DNA from: Isoetes taiwanensis
Lineage: Eukaryota > Streptophyta > Lycopodiopsida > Isoetales > Isoetaceae
Length of the DNA: 64,000 bases
Assembly (NCBI GenBank): GCA_021234155.1
Contig: JAJEKV010000087.1
Location: 2,599,242 to 2,663,241 of the forward strand
Direction: 5' to 3'
In this document: positions 23,461 to 33,619 of the stretch, one piece after another
Position numbering within the stretch: the first letter of the stretch is position 1
Layout: each line of letters begins with the position of its first letter
Notes under the pieces: model-generated
What the model was told of the DNA's origin: nothing
Seen by the model: only the letters and a program-made list of their open reading frames with translations
The model's database searches: none
Position numbers and translations under genes: made by a program

Positions 23461-25338
23461 ATGCAGTCTATGTCTATCGCGCAGTTAGAAAAAGCGTTAT
23501 GCAAGGATAAGCTCCTTTGCGTCATTAGACTTGCCTCCATTGAGTCAGATGCTAAGCAGAAGCAAGTAATTGACACCTTGCCAGAAGGGATTGCTAAACT
23601 TCTCCGAGAATTTAGCGATCTTTTTCCAGATGAGATCCAGAAGCTTCCTCCTTTTAGAGGGGTAGAATGTGAGATAGCTCTAGAACCAGGTACTAAGCCT
23701 ACTAGCAAGGCCCCGTACCGCATGAGTCCTCCAGAGCTGGCAGAGCTTAAGAAGCAACTTCAGGAGTTACTAAACCTAGGTTTCATTCGGCCTAGTGTTT
23801 CGCCTTTTGGCGCCCCTATCCTTTTTGTTAAGAAAAAGGATGGCTCCTTGAGGATGTGTATTGATTATAGGCAGCTCAATAAGCATACCATCAAGAATCG
23901 CTACGCTTTGCCTAGGGCAGATGATTTAATGGACCAGTTGCAAGGGGCCAAATATTTCTCAAAGATTGATTTACGCTCCGGATACCATCAGATAAGGATA
24001 AAGGACGAGGACATCCATAAATCTGCTTTTCGCACTAGATATGGGCATTATGAGTTTACCGTTATGCCTTTTGGATTAACTAATGCCCCGGCAACTTTCA
24101 TGCGATTAATGAATGATGTCTTCCGACAATACTTGGATGATTTTATTGTTATCTTCTTCGACGACATTCTCATCTACAGTAAGACTCTGGAGGAGCATGA
24201 GAAACATCTTCGCTTGGCCCTACAAAAGCTCAGACGTCATCAGCTCTTTGCCAAGTTCTCTAAGTGCAAGTTTGCCACCCCCAAGGTGGATTATTTGGGC
24301 CATATCATTTCAGCAGAGGGTATTGCTACGGACCCAGCAAAGATAGAAGCAGTAAGGGATTGGCCTATTCCAGGCAATGTTTCAGAAGTCCGAAGTTTCT
24401 TGGGGCTAGCAGGATATTATCGGAAATTTGTTAAGGATTTTGCAACAATTGCTGCACCTCTTACTGATCTCACAAAGCACGAGAAAGTGAAGGATTGGAT
24501 GGAACATTGGAAATCGAAGGTCCAGATAGGCTTTCAGAAGCTTAAGGATGCTTTAACGTCTGCACCAGTCCTCACTTTGCCTGATCCTGAAAAGGATAAA
24601 CTAGTGGCAACGGATGCTAGTAAGATTGCTACCGGTGGAGTCCTAATGCAGGAGGGGAGGGTTATTGCATATGATTCAAAGAAGATGAATGACACTGAAC
24701 AGCGATACCCTACCCATGATCAGGAATTGTTAGCAGTTGTCTGCGCTCTGCGTATTTGGAGACACTACCTTCTTGGTAGAAGATTTCAGCTGGATACGGA
24801 TCATCAGAGTCTCCGCTATCTATCCACCCAGCCAAATCTCAATCTCCGTCAGAGAAGATGGATGGAATTCCTAGGGGAATACGACTTCGAGATTATGTAT
24901 AAGCCTGGGAAGCACAATGTGGTTGCGGATGCGTTGTCACGCCATCCTTTGATAACCCGAACCCATTGTAACGCAATTTCCACACTCACCAGTGAGTTTG
25001 GGAAACAAATAGAACAGACCTTGGCCACCGATCCCGAGTTCTGTGAAGTTTGGGGTAGTTTGAGTAAAGAAGCACGCACAGACAAAGAACGCGAAGCTTT
25101 CCATTCGTATAAGAAAGAGGGCAACTTGTTATATTACAAGGACAAGTTGTGTGTACTTCAGACTTCAGGAGTGCGTAAGCTAATTCTCCATGACACACAC
25201 AACAGCCCTATAGCTGGACATGCAAGTTTTATGAAGACCTACTTTAAGATCCGCTCCAGTTATTTTTGGCCTTCGATGAAGAAGGATATTGCTAGATACA
25301 TTAAGCGCGTTGTCGTATGTCAACAAACCAAGGGCTGA
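23461..25338 (+). pseudogene. pol: Chromovirus pol: reverse transcriptase, RNase H and start of integrase
   Basis: A 625-codon open frame. [56 protein letters not shown], then the catalytic box [11 protein letters not shown] (FFDD at residues 232-235, in place of the commoner F/Y-x-DD). RNase H: TDAS with the first Asp at residue 385, [18 protein letters not shown], and the DALSRHP end typical of gypsy. Integrase zinc finger: the His pair ([11 protein letters not shown]) is present but only one of the two Cys remains (VVVCQQTKG). The frame ends at TGA 25,336, apparently by a single extra base, because the next frame continues the integrase. The N-terminal part is cut off by the nested transposon. 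Confidence 0.93.
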
Positions 25339-26000
25339 GCAATTAAGAGTTCCGGGAGAGTTGCAACCTTTGGATGTACCCAACGAAAGTGGGAAGTGAT
25401 AACCATGGACTTCATTGTGGGCCTTCCATTACTCTCGTGGATATGATGCATTGATGGTGGTGGTCGACAAATTGTCGAAAATGGCTCATTTCTGCCCCCG
25501 TCGCACCACCGACACCACCTTCGTTAATCGCCCGCTATTTGCAAAGGAGATTTTCAGGTTGCACGGAATGCCAAGAGTTATTGTATCCCATGGGGATCCC
25601 AAATTTGTAAGTGCATTCTCGAAGGATTTCTTCGCCACCATCCGGATCAAGCTTGCTATGAGTACAAAGATATCATCCTCGGACGGATGGTCGACATTGT
25701 AACGCACCAATCGTATTATAGAGGATATGCTACGGTTATGTGTGGAGTAAGCAATCACAATGGGCTGACTATATTTATCCGGTAGAGTTTGCCTACAACA
25801 AAGATGAAACAGAGTCTTCCGTAACGTCTCCCTTTATGATAAATTATGGGTATCAATGTCTTACCCGCACACATGGCATAACCCCGTTTCTAAAGTGGAG
25901 GTTTCTCAACAACTCCTTCTCGAAATGCAAGCTTTGGTTGAAGAAGTTCGTGGTTACTTACACGCGCACGCATGCGTCGAAAGAGTGTAGCGGATAAACA
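25339..26000 (+). pseudogene. Chromovirus integrase core, degenerate
   Basis: Frames alternate but the order is standard: ITMDFIVGLP (first catalytic Asp), VVVDKLSKMAHF, FRLHGMPRVIVSHGDPKF and FSKDFFATI. The second catalytic Asp lies in ISDRD in active elements; here it is SHGD, so that Asp is lost. The third catalytic Glu region (TDGQTE) is not recognisable. A later stretch (WADYIYPVEFAYN) is the usual end of the core. With several frameshifts this integrase should be inactive. Confidence 0.8.
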
Positions 26001-26075
26001 CGTAACCCCACGAAGTCTTCCGTGGGCTTAATCGGTTTGGCTTAAGATCAAAGTAAAAACAAGCCAAGCTTAAGA

Positions 26076-26646
26076 TTGGTAATCGAAGAAGTTTGCACCC
26101 GTGATGGGCTGGGCCGTTCAAGATTACGAACGCGTGTTGGAGAACAGGCATATCGCTTGGATTTGCCACCCCGCTTGAAGATCCACAAGGTCTTTCACGT
26201 GAGTCTTCTGAAACAACACACCCCTGATCCAGAGGAGGTTTTGGATACCCCAACCCTCCTAGAAATGACAGAGGAGCAGTTGGAGATAGTGCCTGAAGCT
26301 CTTCTTGATCGAGCTTACAAACAGACCAGAAGGACTCAAATGTTGCAATACTTGGTTAAGTGGCAAGCACTTACCAGTTGAGGATGCTACCTGGGTGATG
26401 AAGATAGACCTTGACAAGCACTATCCGGACTTCATGCGCGAATCTCAAGGCCGCACCATCAACGATGCTATCAACCCCGCTCCCGGCGGTAAGCTTGAAG
26501 GCTTAAGTCGCCGCGAATCATGTAGTAGAGCGGTAGATGCATCGTATCTAATAATAGTTACCAATGATGAGATCACCTTTGTGTTCTCTAGGACGTGGTG
26601 TATTGTTGATGTTAACATGACCACGAATTGCTTTGAAGGCATGTAG
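26076..26646 (+). pseudogene. Chromovirus integrase C-terminus with chromodomain
   Basis: YRLDLPPRLKIHKVFHVSLL is the conserved segment after the integrase core. It is followed by an acidic linker and a chromodomain: RTQMLQYLVKWQAL, then after a frameshift near 26,378 VEDATWVMKIDL and KHYPDF. The aromatic residues Tyr and Trp of YLVKW and the Trp of ATW are kept. Chromodomains in this position bind methylated H3 tails and direct integration to heterochromatin in studied chromoviruses; here that is inference. Confidence 0.85.
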
Positions 26647-27129
26647 TTGATAGGCTGCGTTCATCTCGGCTATAATGGGAACTTGACCATTCCTTATGCC
26701 GCAATGAATTGCAAACTATAGTCAGGATAGGTTCCCTTGTAGATAGGATTTTCCTTTATTTATAGGGGGTGGCCCCTTCAACCACAATTTACTTATATTA
26801 TTGATATATACTGATATATTGACATGTGCAGGCCAGTGAGCAGTTCATGACCTGCCCATGTATAGAGGGTTGCTGATGACCCGACTTTTTCAGATCCGTT
26901 TTGTTTACATGTGTGATTTTCGTCGTCTATGATGTTTTTAAATCGGACTTCGGTCCTTGAACTTTCTCTGATGATAAGTTTGTAAAATGCACTTTGGTGC
27001 TTGCACTTTGATATTTTCAACTTCAACGTATTACTGTCTCAAATAATGAGTTATCTCCCTTTCTTAAGTATATTCTTTCCTAATTCAGTTTCTTTAACTA
27101 ACCCCAATGCTGAGGACAACATTATTTTT

Positions 27130-27142
27130 AAGGAGGGGAGAA
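27130..27142 (+). other. Polypurine tract
   Basis: AAGGAGGGGAGAA directly before the TGTGACG start of the 3' LTR. Confidence 0.9.
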
Positions 27143-28752
27143 TGTGACGTTCCATGTATTTATACGGTATACGTAACGTATTTATGTGGTATACGTATAA
27201 ATATACCGACACGTCAACCACTAAAGGTACGCCACCATGGGGTATTGTAACCTAGGGGGTTGACCTAAAAGTGCTAATTTAATCATTAAAGATAATAACC
27301 TATAATTTAGGGATTTAATATTAAATGGGTTAATTAGATTAACTAATGCTTTGGGAAGGCCACACGGCCTAAATTCGACACATGGGGACTTCCAAATTGG
27401 GCTGTCAACCTGATCCCTATCCCTAATTGACTCCCAAAATTCGTCCAAAAGGAGCAGGAGCTGAGCGCCTACCCCTGCCAAGCTGAGCACCACCATACCA
27501 AGCACTTATACCTGTGTAGCTGAAGCTGAGCACCAAGACCCAGGAAGATGGATGCACCAAATGATAATGGGTCCAGCCGAAACTCAGGTGGGTGGCTAGG
27601 ATAGCCTGTGAATTCTAGAATAACGCCCCTGTTGGGCACTGGTTGTGTTTGTTTCTCTGTTCTCTCTATGTTTTACTTGTAGGAACTAACCCTTGATTGT
27701 AAAGGTGAGTTCTCTTTATTTCTGATTCTGGTCTTGCTCTTAAAGGATGGATTGATAGTTCTTTGCATAGCTTTACCGAAATGGGGGAGATAAGGGGAGA
27801 GACCTCTGAGCTCATGTATAATAGTATGCTCCTAGAAAGAGCCCTGTAATATTCCCATTAGATGCGGCACAGGTGTACAAGAGACCACCGGTCATAGATG
27901 CTATGGATTGGCTCAAGACCAAAGAAGGGACGCAGTGGTGAAGTGGGGGTGGGGTCTTGCACTAACATAAAAGGCTCCCGAGACTCCCTACAGTGGGCTA
28001 GGCCCGATAGCCTGGCCACGTAGAGGGCCGGGTATGGATCGACACTCCCCTGGGTGTAGAGGTGTGACCCGTATGGGGCACCTTGCACTTTGAGTAGATT
28101 TAGGGTGAGTAAGTCGGAATGCGGATCAAGGGGGTGGCCGATGCGCACGTATTCTCTAACTCACCCATGGAACCACCGTGATCCCGGAAGGGACACTTCC
28201 ACGACGCCTCATCGGACGGGGCGCCATGAACCCCGAGTAGGCTCAGGGGTGATACCCGAGCCAAGCGTCTCAGGAAGGCTATAGCGGCCATAGCGTGAAT
28301 CGACCCATCCGCAAAGTGTGCAATGGGGCGGATGGAGTGGACAACCCTAGCCGATGTTCTATGTCAGCCAGCGTTAGGTTATACCTCTGTCTGCTGATCT
28401 CTTGAGGCCGAGCCGTCAGTCTATCGTCACAGGAGTCTGAACCGGGGTAGAACCTGGGGTTTGGGTGTTTCCTTAGGATTAGATGTATATTCTTTGCCGT
28501 TGGTACTTGGATGGATGTTCCACCCTTCGTGGTGGGTATTTATATATATTTGTGCTGTGTGCTAACATGTATTCACGCTTCCGCGACTTAGGAGTCCCAT
28601 TGAAGGCGTGGGCCGAATGACACCTCCGTGTCCTTCACTCGGGCATCTCTCTATAGATGGCTCGGGATAGACGGAGGGCCCTGCTCATGGCGAGTTGGTC
28701 GCCATGGGAGGGGAAAGTCCCCGGGGGTCGTATATATTCAGGGAGCGTCACA
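27143..28752 (+). repeat. 3' LTR
   Basis: Starts TGTGACGTTCC, ends AGCGTCACA, followed by the GTAAA duplication. Compared with the 5' LTR it lacks several short blocks (for example about 16 bp after CCTAAAAG near 27,270). Confidence 0.92.
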
Positions 28753-29445
28753 GTAAAGACACTTCACAACCAAATTAACTGTACTCTGGTCTGTGGGCCA
28801 CAAGCATATCTATTGGCTCACCTGACTATGAAAAGATGTTGGGACTCAAAGCTACATATACTCACGTATATGCCCACCAACACAGAATTGAGATATGTAG
28901 GTAGGTTGATGAATCAAGAGAGTCTAGAATCTGCAAGTCTTGTTAACTAAGAGCCCTAAAAGATGAGCGACATACACTTCAGATTCATCCAACATTTATG
29001 GCTATCAAAGAGAAATATGCAACTTTCTTAGCAACATATCAATCTCTACATGAGCTTCTACAGATGTCTGAAGTAGTTGCACACTAGCATCTTCTATATT
29101 GTAGGTGCTAGATGAACATACAATAAATGCTTGAGCAAAGTCATCAGTGGCAGGCAATTTGATGTGTACATAGTAGCCTCATATATCAAGGTTTGGGGGT
29201 GGGGGCTTTTAATCATAACTAGTAATGCACTTACTGCATCCATTGTATTGGGTCCCGTAGACACTGTGAACGTTAGTAATTTATTCAATCAAAGATATTT
29301 TCTTTTAGCATCTTTAGTATGAACTTCAATAATGTTTGCCAATGCTTTTTTCAAACTTTTTTGCTGGGAAAGTTTTAATAAAAAAAAAGGAATTTTGTGG
29401 CAAATAATTATTAGAAGCAAAAGATATCTAAGTCACTGAAGATAA

Positions 29446-29490
29446 ATAAGAATAGAATAGAATAGAATAGACAATAGACAATAGAAAAAA
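29446..29490. repeat. (AATAG)n microsatellite
   Basis: AGAATAGAATAGAATAG run followed by related ACAATAG units. Confidence 0.8.
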
Positions 29491-29868
29491 ATAGAATAGA
29501 AAATATGTCATCGACAATAGACGAAGCCTTTTATTTTTAAAAGACCATCATGACATTGCATGCTTGATAAACAGAAAAATGTGCAATCTAAAATAGGCAT
29601 AAGATCTTCTATTTTTTGAAAGACGAACTCAAATTTTTTGAAAGACCCACAACATTGCATAAACAAGATAGATAGATATTATTTTCTAAACAAGAAAAAT
29701 GTGAAATCTAAAATAGACAAATGCTTCTAGTTTTTAAAAGGCCAACACAACTTTTAAAAACGTCATGACAACTTTTAAAAGGATGCAACGAACACAACAT
29801 CAAACATCGGCCTTCTTTACGCATCGACTAACAACACAATTTGACTCAATTGCCAAGTTCCAGAGTGA

Positions 29869-30240
29869 TGGCCGATGGAGTAGCTGCAAGCAAAAGGTCC
29901 TCAGGTAAGAAGATGTGAACTTTGCTACCATTGCCACTGCTATGAATGTTTACAGAGAAGCTCATTAGAGGGCTTTTTAAGAAGTTGTTTGGAAAGGAGA
30001 TTGTTAGAAGGTAGCTCCGCTGCAGTTGCAAGACATGATTATACAACAAGAGCTTGATAATATATTGGAGAATATTCTAGGGATGAAGAATAGTCCCCAT
30101 TTTATATATTGCTGGAATGGCAAAGCACGCAGAAAGAATGTTTATGATCTTCAAGTTTCATTGCGCAACATTTTTGACATCATAGAGGAATGTTTGATGG
30201 CGATTGAAGATGAACGAGTGAGAGTGAGAGTGCTAGTGTG
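29869..30240 (+). CDS. Possible two-exon gene, unknown function
   Basis: Exon 1 would start ATG at 29,869 (MADGVAASKRSS) and end at a consensus CAG|GTAAG donor near 29,904. Exon 2 would begin after GCAAG near 30,032 and read DMIIQQELDNILENILGMKN, then SPHFIYCWNGKARRKNVYDL and SLRNIFDIIEECLMAIEDE, running toward an AATAG repeat near 30,240. The phases join without a stop. Composition is protein-like (amphipathic helices) but I know no family for it. The 3' end is not defined. Confidence 0.4.
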
Positions 30241-30420
30241 GAAGAATAGAATAGAATAGAATATAATAGAATCAAATAGAATAGAATCAAATAGAATAGA
30301 ATAGAATAGAATAGAATAGATTTTTTAACATCCATGAAGACCAAGGGGCCATGGGACCTATACAATAGCCTAGTACAACCATTACTACTAGGTTAGAAAA
30401 ACCCCTGCCTCCAAGGGTTT
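30240..30420. repeat. AATAG array plus dispersed-repeat end
   Basis: (AATAG/AATCAAATAG)n at 30,242-30,319 followed by TTTTTTAACATCCATGAAGACCAA and GGCCATGGGACC. The same combination occurs at 39,766-39,853, so it is a dispersed repeat with an AATAG-type simple tail. On the minus strand the order is unique sequence, then CTAAAAA-like, then (CTATT)n, as in a SINE or LINE 3' end. Confidence 0.6.
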
Positions 30421-30739
30421 TTAAGGGAAAACCTTTGCACTAATGATGATACTAGACAACGTGTGTTTAGGATGGAAATGGACTGGGTGAGAGCCTCGTT
30501 AGTGCGAAATCTTAAAGAATTCACTAAGCTTGTACGACAACAGCCACCGACAATGGGAGAATAGAGGCAAACAAAAAGAAAAGAAAATTGAACTTTTTGG
30601 TGTGATTGTTTATGTTTGTGATTTTTGGATTATAGTAAATGGATATCAATTACTTGATATTTTCGAATTGTTTGATGGTATATGTGTTATGTTTGAAGTT
30701 GTAAAGACTTTCTTATATTTTTTTTATTTTCTGAACTAA

Positions 30740-32200
30740 ATACAACATCTCCCATAAACAACCACAACTAAAAACTTCAAGTACATAGGTGGACGATTTC
30801 AAGATTGCATGTGGCCACATCATATAGTGCCTTAATCTTTACTAATGAATACATTAAATTCACACAATTGGTGAGTATATTAAAAGCGCACACTTGGAGA
30901 TTGCAAATTGCATGTATTTGCAAGGAACATTTTTCTTACCGTGGGAAAGACTTCTCTCTTACCTAGAAGTGTTTGGGTCTGATAATCCAATGTTGTTATG
31001 TAGGTATAAGAACATTTTGCTATGTGCATTATAATCACTATAATAATTTAGATATTCTTTATCTTGAAGAATTACAACTAGAATAGGTTAAAACAGTATG
31101 TGGAGACAAAGAATCTAGATGCTTATGTTTATGGTATCTTCATATGGAACTTGTCACAGAGCCTAACTGCTAAAGGTTTTATTTAACAAATGTATTTAAA
31201 GGAAGGATGAGGCCTGAGAGTGTGCCTATTTTTTATCTTGTACTCACGTGATCTTGGTGGTTTAAGTATGAGGGGACTATTATTTCTACTACAGAGATAT
31301 CCTTTTCCACAAAGCATACGTAGAGTTGACTAGCTCTTCAATGTACATTGCAACCTTGACCTTCTAGGTATGAATGATCATTCAAAACTATTCTTGCCTA
31401 ATTGTTGCTATGTTTCTTTATATTTGGTAGATGTGATAATATTTCTTCATATTCAGATTTTTATATCGATGTGACAACGTTCTTCATTTATAGTGTTCCA
31501 CTCTAAATGCTCTATGATCGCAGAGCTATTTTATGTGTAAAACAACAAACAGAAAAGAAAGAAATGCATTGATTTTTAACGTCTACGAAAACCACAGGAA
31601 AACCATAGGAAAGAAAGAAAAATTGCCATGGGGCAATCACCTTGCCACGTCATTGAATACCCATGCATGCAAGATATTGTCTTAACAATAAGAAAGAACA
31701 TACCCCACAAGTCACAATTCAGCCAAATTATACTAAACTCCAAATCAAATATGAACATTACAAGGCAAGGACATAATATCTATTGAAATGCATGCAATTG
31801 AAATGAGGTACAAGTAGTAGGCCCTATAACCTTCAAGTTAGACTGGCACTGTCCATAGGTCTTATCAAGAAGTGATTTTGAAAAGACTTTAACCATGGAC
31901 TTCTACTCTAGTTTGAAGGCATAGTATACGTCTATTTTCACATCATAGGTTTGGTGTTGGGAGGACGACAATATTTCATATCACAAAACTTTAGGGACCT
32001 TGACATTTGGCATTTCCGGCAGGCCTTCCTCAGGTTTTTAGCAGTGGCACTGCTCAGTAGAAATCGACAGGGTCACGTCAGCAGGCGGCCGCCAGAAGAC
32101 TTCCTTGTGAAATTTTTTTGCTCCTGAAAATGACTCCTTCCATATAGTAATAATGAAATATCAAAATATAAACCTTCAATCTATCTTTTTCAACACTTGG
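30740..32200. other. Intergenic, no supported gene
   Basis: AT-rich sequence without a recognisable gene. Near 31,574 a TTTTTAACGTCTACGAAAACCA run resembles the dispersed-repeat end seen at 30,320 and 39,785 but lacks the AATAG tail. Confidence 0.45.
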
Positions 32201-32220
32201 ATGGGAATATGTAATGGGTC

Positions 32221-32525
32221 CTAGGTTTTCAAACCTAGTGCCACCTTGAAACCCAGGACAACTCTTTTTCTCAAACAGGGAAAGCCTTTGAGGAGTCTAT
32301 GTCTAGCCAACATAATCTGTGGTCCTATATGTTTGGCAGGAGTATCTGCCCAGAGACGTCCTATAGAGTTTGTGGTACTGGAAGTCTTATGTCTAGCAAG
32401 AGAAGCATGTCTATACATATGGTTGGCAAGAGATGTTCTATAGAATTTGTGGTACTGAAAGCCTTTAGAAGACTATTTGTGGTACTGGAAGCCTTTAAAG
32501 AACTACAAATCTGCAAACAGGATCA
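32221..32525. repeat. Decayed tandem copies of the 3' part of the neighbouring gene
   Basis: CTAGTGCCACCTTGAAACCCAG at 32,233 parallels CTAGTGCCAGCTTGAAGCCTAG at 32,713, followed in both by CTTTTT..CA(A), AGCCTTTG(A/G)GGAG and GGCAGGAG. Within the block, (T)TTGTGGTACTG(A/G)AAG(C)CTT repeats three to four times. It looks like repeated partial duplication of the 3' end of the MAKR-like gene. Confidence 0.55.
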
Positions 32526-32627
32526 TTTCAAATATTTTTAAATATTTTTTTTTCTTGAAGGACGAGAAACTTATAGTGAAATAAGTCTTGATTATCATCA
32601 TTATATATCTTTTTGTACATATCACAT

Positions 32628-33440
32628 TCAACCACAAAGGTGAAGAAGCTGGGGAATATGCAACGTAAAATGAGTAGGCTTTTTAGAACACCTTTGCTGC
32701 AAATCTTGTCTTCTAGTGCCAGCTTGAAGCCTAGAATTATAAAACTTTTTTTCGAGCAAAAAAAGAGGAGGAAGAGCAATCAGCCTTTGGGGAGAAAATT
32801 TTGGGGAATCCATATATCTGGCAGGAGATGATCTGCTGGACCTGTTTTCATTTAATCCTTTCACGGACAGTGAGTCTGCAACCCTGTTCGATCTGCCACT
32901 TTTTCTGGATTCGAAATTCAAATTCGTTCTCGAATCAGAACCCGATCTTCCCAGCCATGGATCCAAAACTTTGGAAACAGGCTTCTCTGCTTTGCTAGCA
33001 GAGCTGCTCCGGTGCAAAAATTTGGGCATCATCTGCTTCCATTTTCTGCATTTTTTTGAAGATGAGGATTCGGCCGAATTTTGGTCGGAATTTCTGAGAT
33101 TAATGCTTGAATGCTCTGCAATCTTCATTCGACTGATTTCTGGGTCGGAAATTTTGGGGATTTCTTCAGCGGAGGCTGTTGGAGGGGGAAGAGCTGGAAG
33201 AATGATACCGTCTTGGAACAGATCCTCTGCTGCAAGAATGGGTATATCAGACTGCGTAGCAGATTCTGGCAGGGCAGGAGTAGCGAATTCGAAATCCGAG
33301 CTACAAAAATCTGGTTCAGAGCTTGAAGTATCAAGCGCACGATCTGGAGCTGCTACAAACGAGAGGCTTCTGCAAAGCCATCTCATGCTAAGATCTCTGT
33401 CGAAATCGCATGCAGATCCAACGGGTTGGATGCTGTCCAT
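32628..33440 (-). CDS. MAKR/DUF1645-like plant protein (membrane-associated kinase regulator type)
   Basis: A single 270-codon open frame from ATG at 33,440. It is Ser-rich and shows the features of the MAKR/DUF1645 group: an acidic DFEFATPALPES segment (about residues 48-60), an ILAAEDLFQDGIILPALPPP segment (about 69-88), and a Ser/Lys/Arg stretch KKCRKWKQMMPKFLHRSSSA (about 130-150). Known MAKR proteins bind membranes through basic patches and modulate receptor kinases. That function is inferred, not shown, and the match is by motif order only. The last ~45 residues look less conserved and overlap sequence duplicated nearby, so the true end may differ. A TATAAAA box lies about 105 bp upstream. 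Confidence 0.62.
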   Translation of the reverse strand: MDSIQPVGSACDFDRDLSMRWLCRSLSFVAAPDRALDTSSSEPDFCSSDFEFATPALPESATQSDIPILAAEDLFQDGIILPALPPPTASAEEIPKISDPEISRMKIAEHSSINLRNSDQNSAESSSSKKCRKWKQMMPKFLHRSSSASKAEKPVSKVLDPWLGRSGSDSRTNLNFESRKSGRSNRVADSLSVKGLNENRSSRSSPARYMDSPKFSPQRLIALPPLFLLEKKFYNSRLQAGTRRQDLQQRCSKKPTHFTLHIPQLLHLCG

Positions 33441-33544
33441 GGAGCTCTACCGCTGCAGCACGAAAAACCCAATTCAAATCTGGGGCCAAAGTGCCAGAAA
33501 CTTGAATGCCATGGGAGCTCTTAAGGAAGGAATAATGGGGCTGG

Positions 33545-33551
33545 TTTTATA
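33545..33551 (-). promoter_or_regulatory. TATA box of the MAKR-like gene
   Basis: TATAAAA on the minus strand, about 105 bp before the ATG at 33,440. The spacing leaves a 5' leader of roughly 75 nt. Confidence 0.5.
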
Positions 33552-33619
33552 AGCAAACAAATAAGCATTGGTGCTTAAATGACAAGCAAACAGCAAAACA
33601 ACTAGTGAAGCCTCTTTGC

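Larger units (their letters stand above)
10380..28752 (+). mobile_element. Ty3/gypsy chromovirus, 18.4 kb, carrying a histone H3-like domain
   Basis: Seen: two long terminal repeats (10,380-12,039 and 27,143-28,752) that begin TGTGACG and end in CA, a 5-bp GTAAA target duplication, a primer-binding site complementary to initiator tRNA-Met just inside the 5' LTR, and a purine tract before the 3' LTR. Order inside: ORF1 (unknown N-terminal domain, coiled coil, histone H3 fold), ORF2 (unknown), RT, RNase H, integrase, chromodomain. RT before integrase plus a C-terminal chromodomain makes it a chromovirus. A recognisable zinc-knuckle gag and a protease were not found. A 7.7-kb DNA transposon is nested at 15,710-23,449. 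Frameshifts in pol and a stop in the H3 fold suggest this copy is inactive. Confidence 0.93.

Noticed and set aside
32971-33552. 193-aa plus-strand ORF
   Set aside because: Antisense shadow of the MAKR-like gene, whose frame is longer and matches a known motif order.
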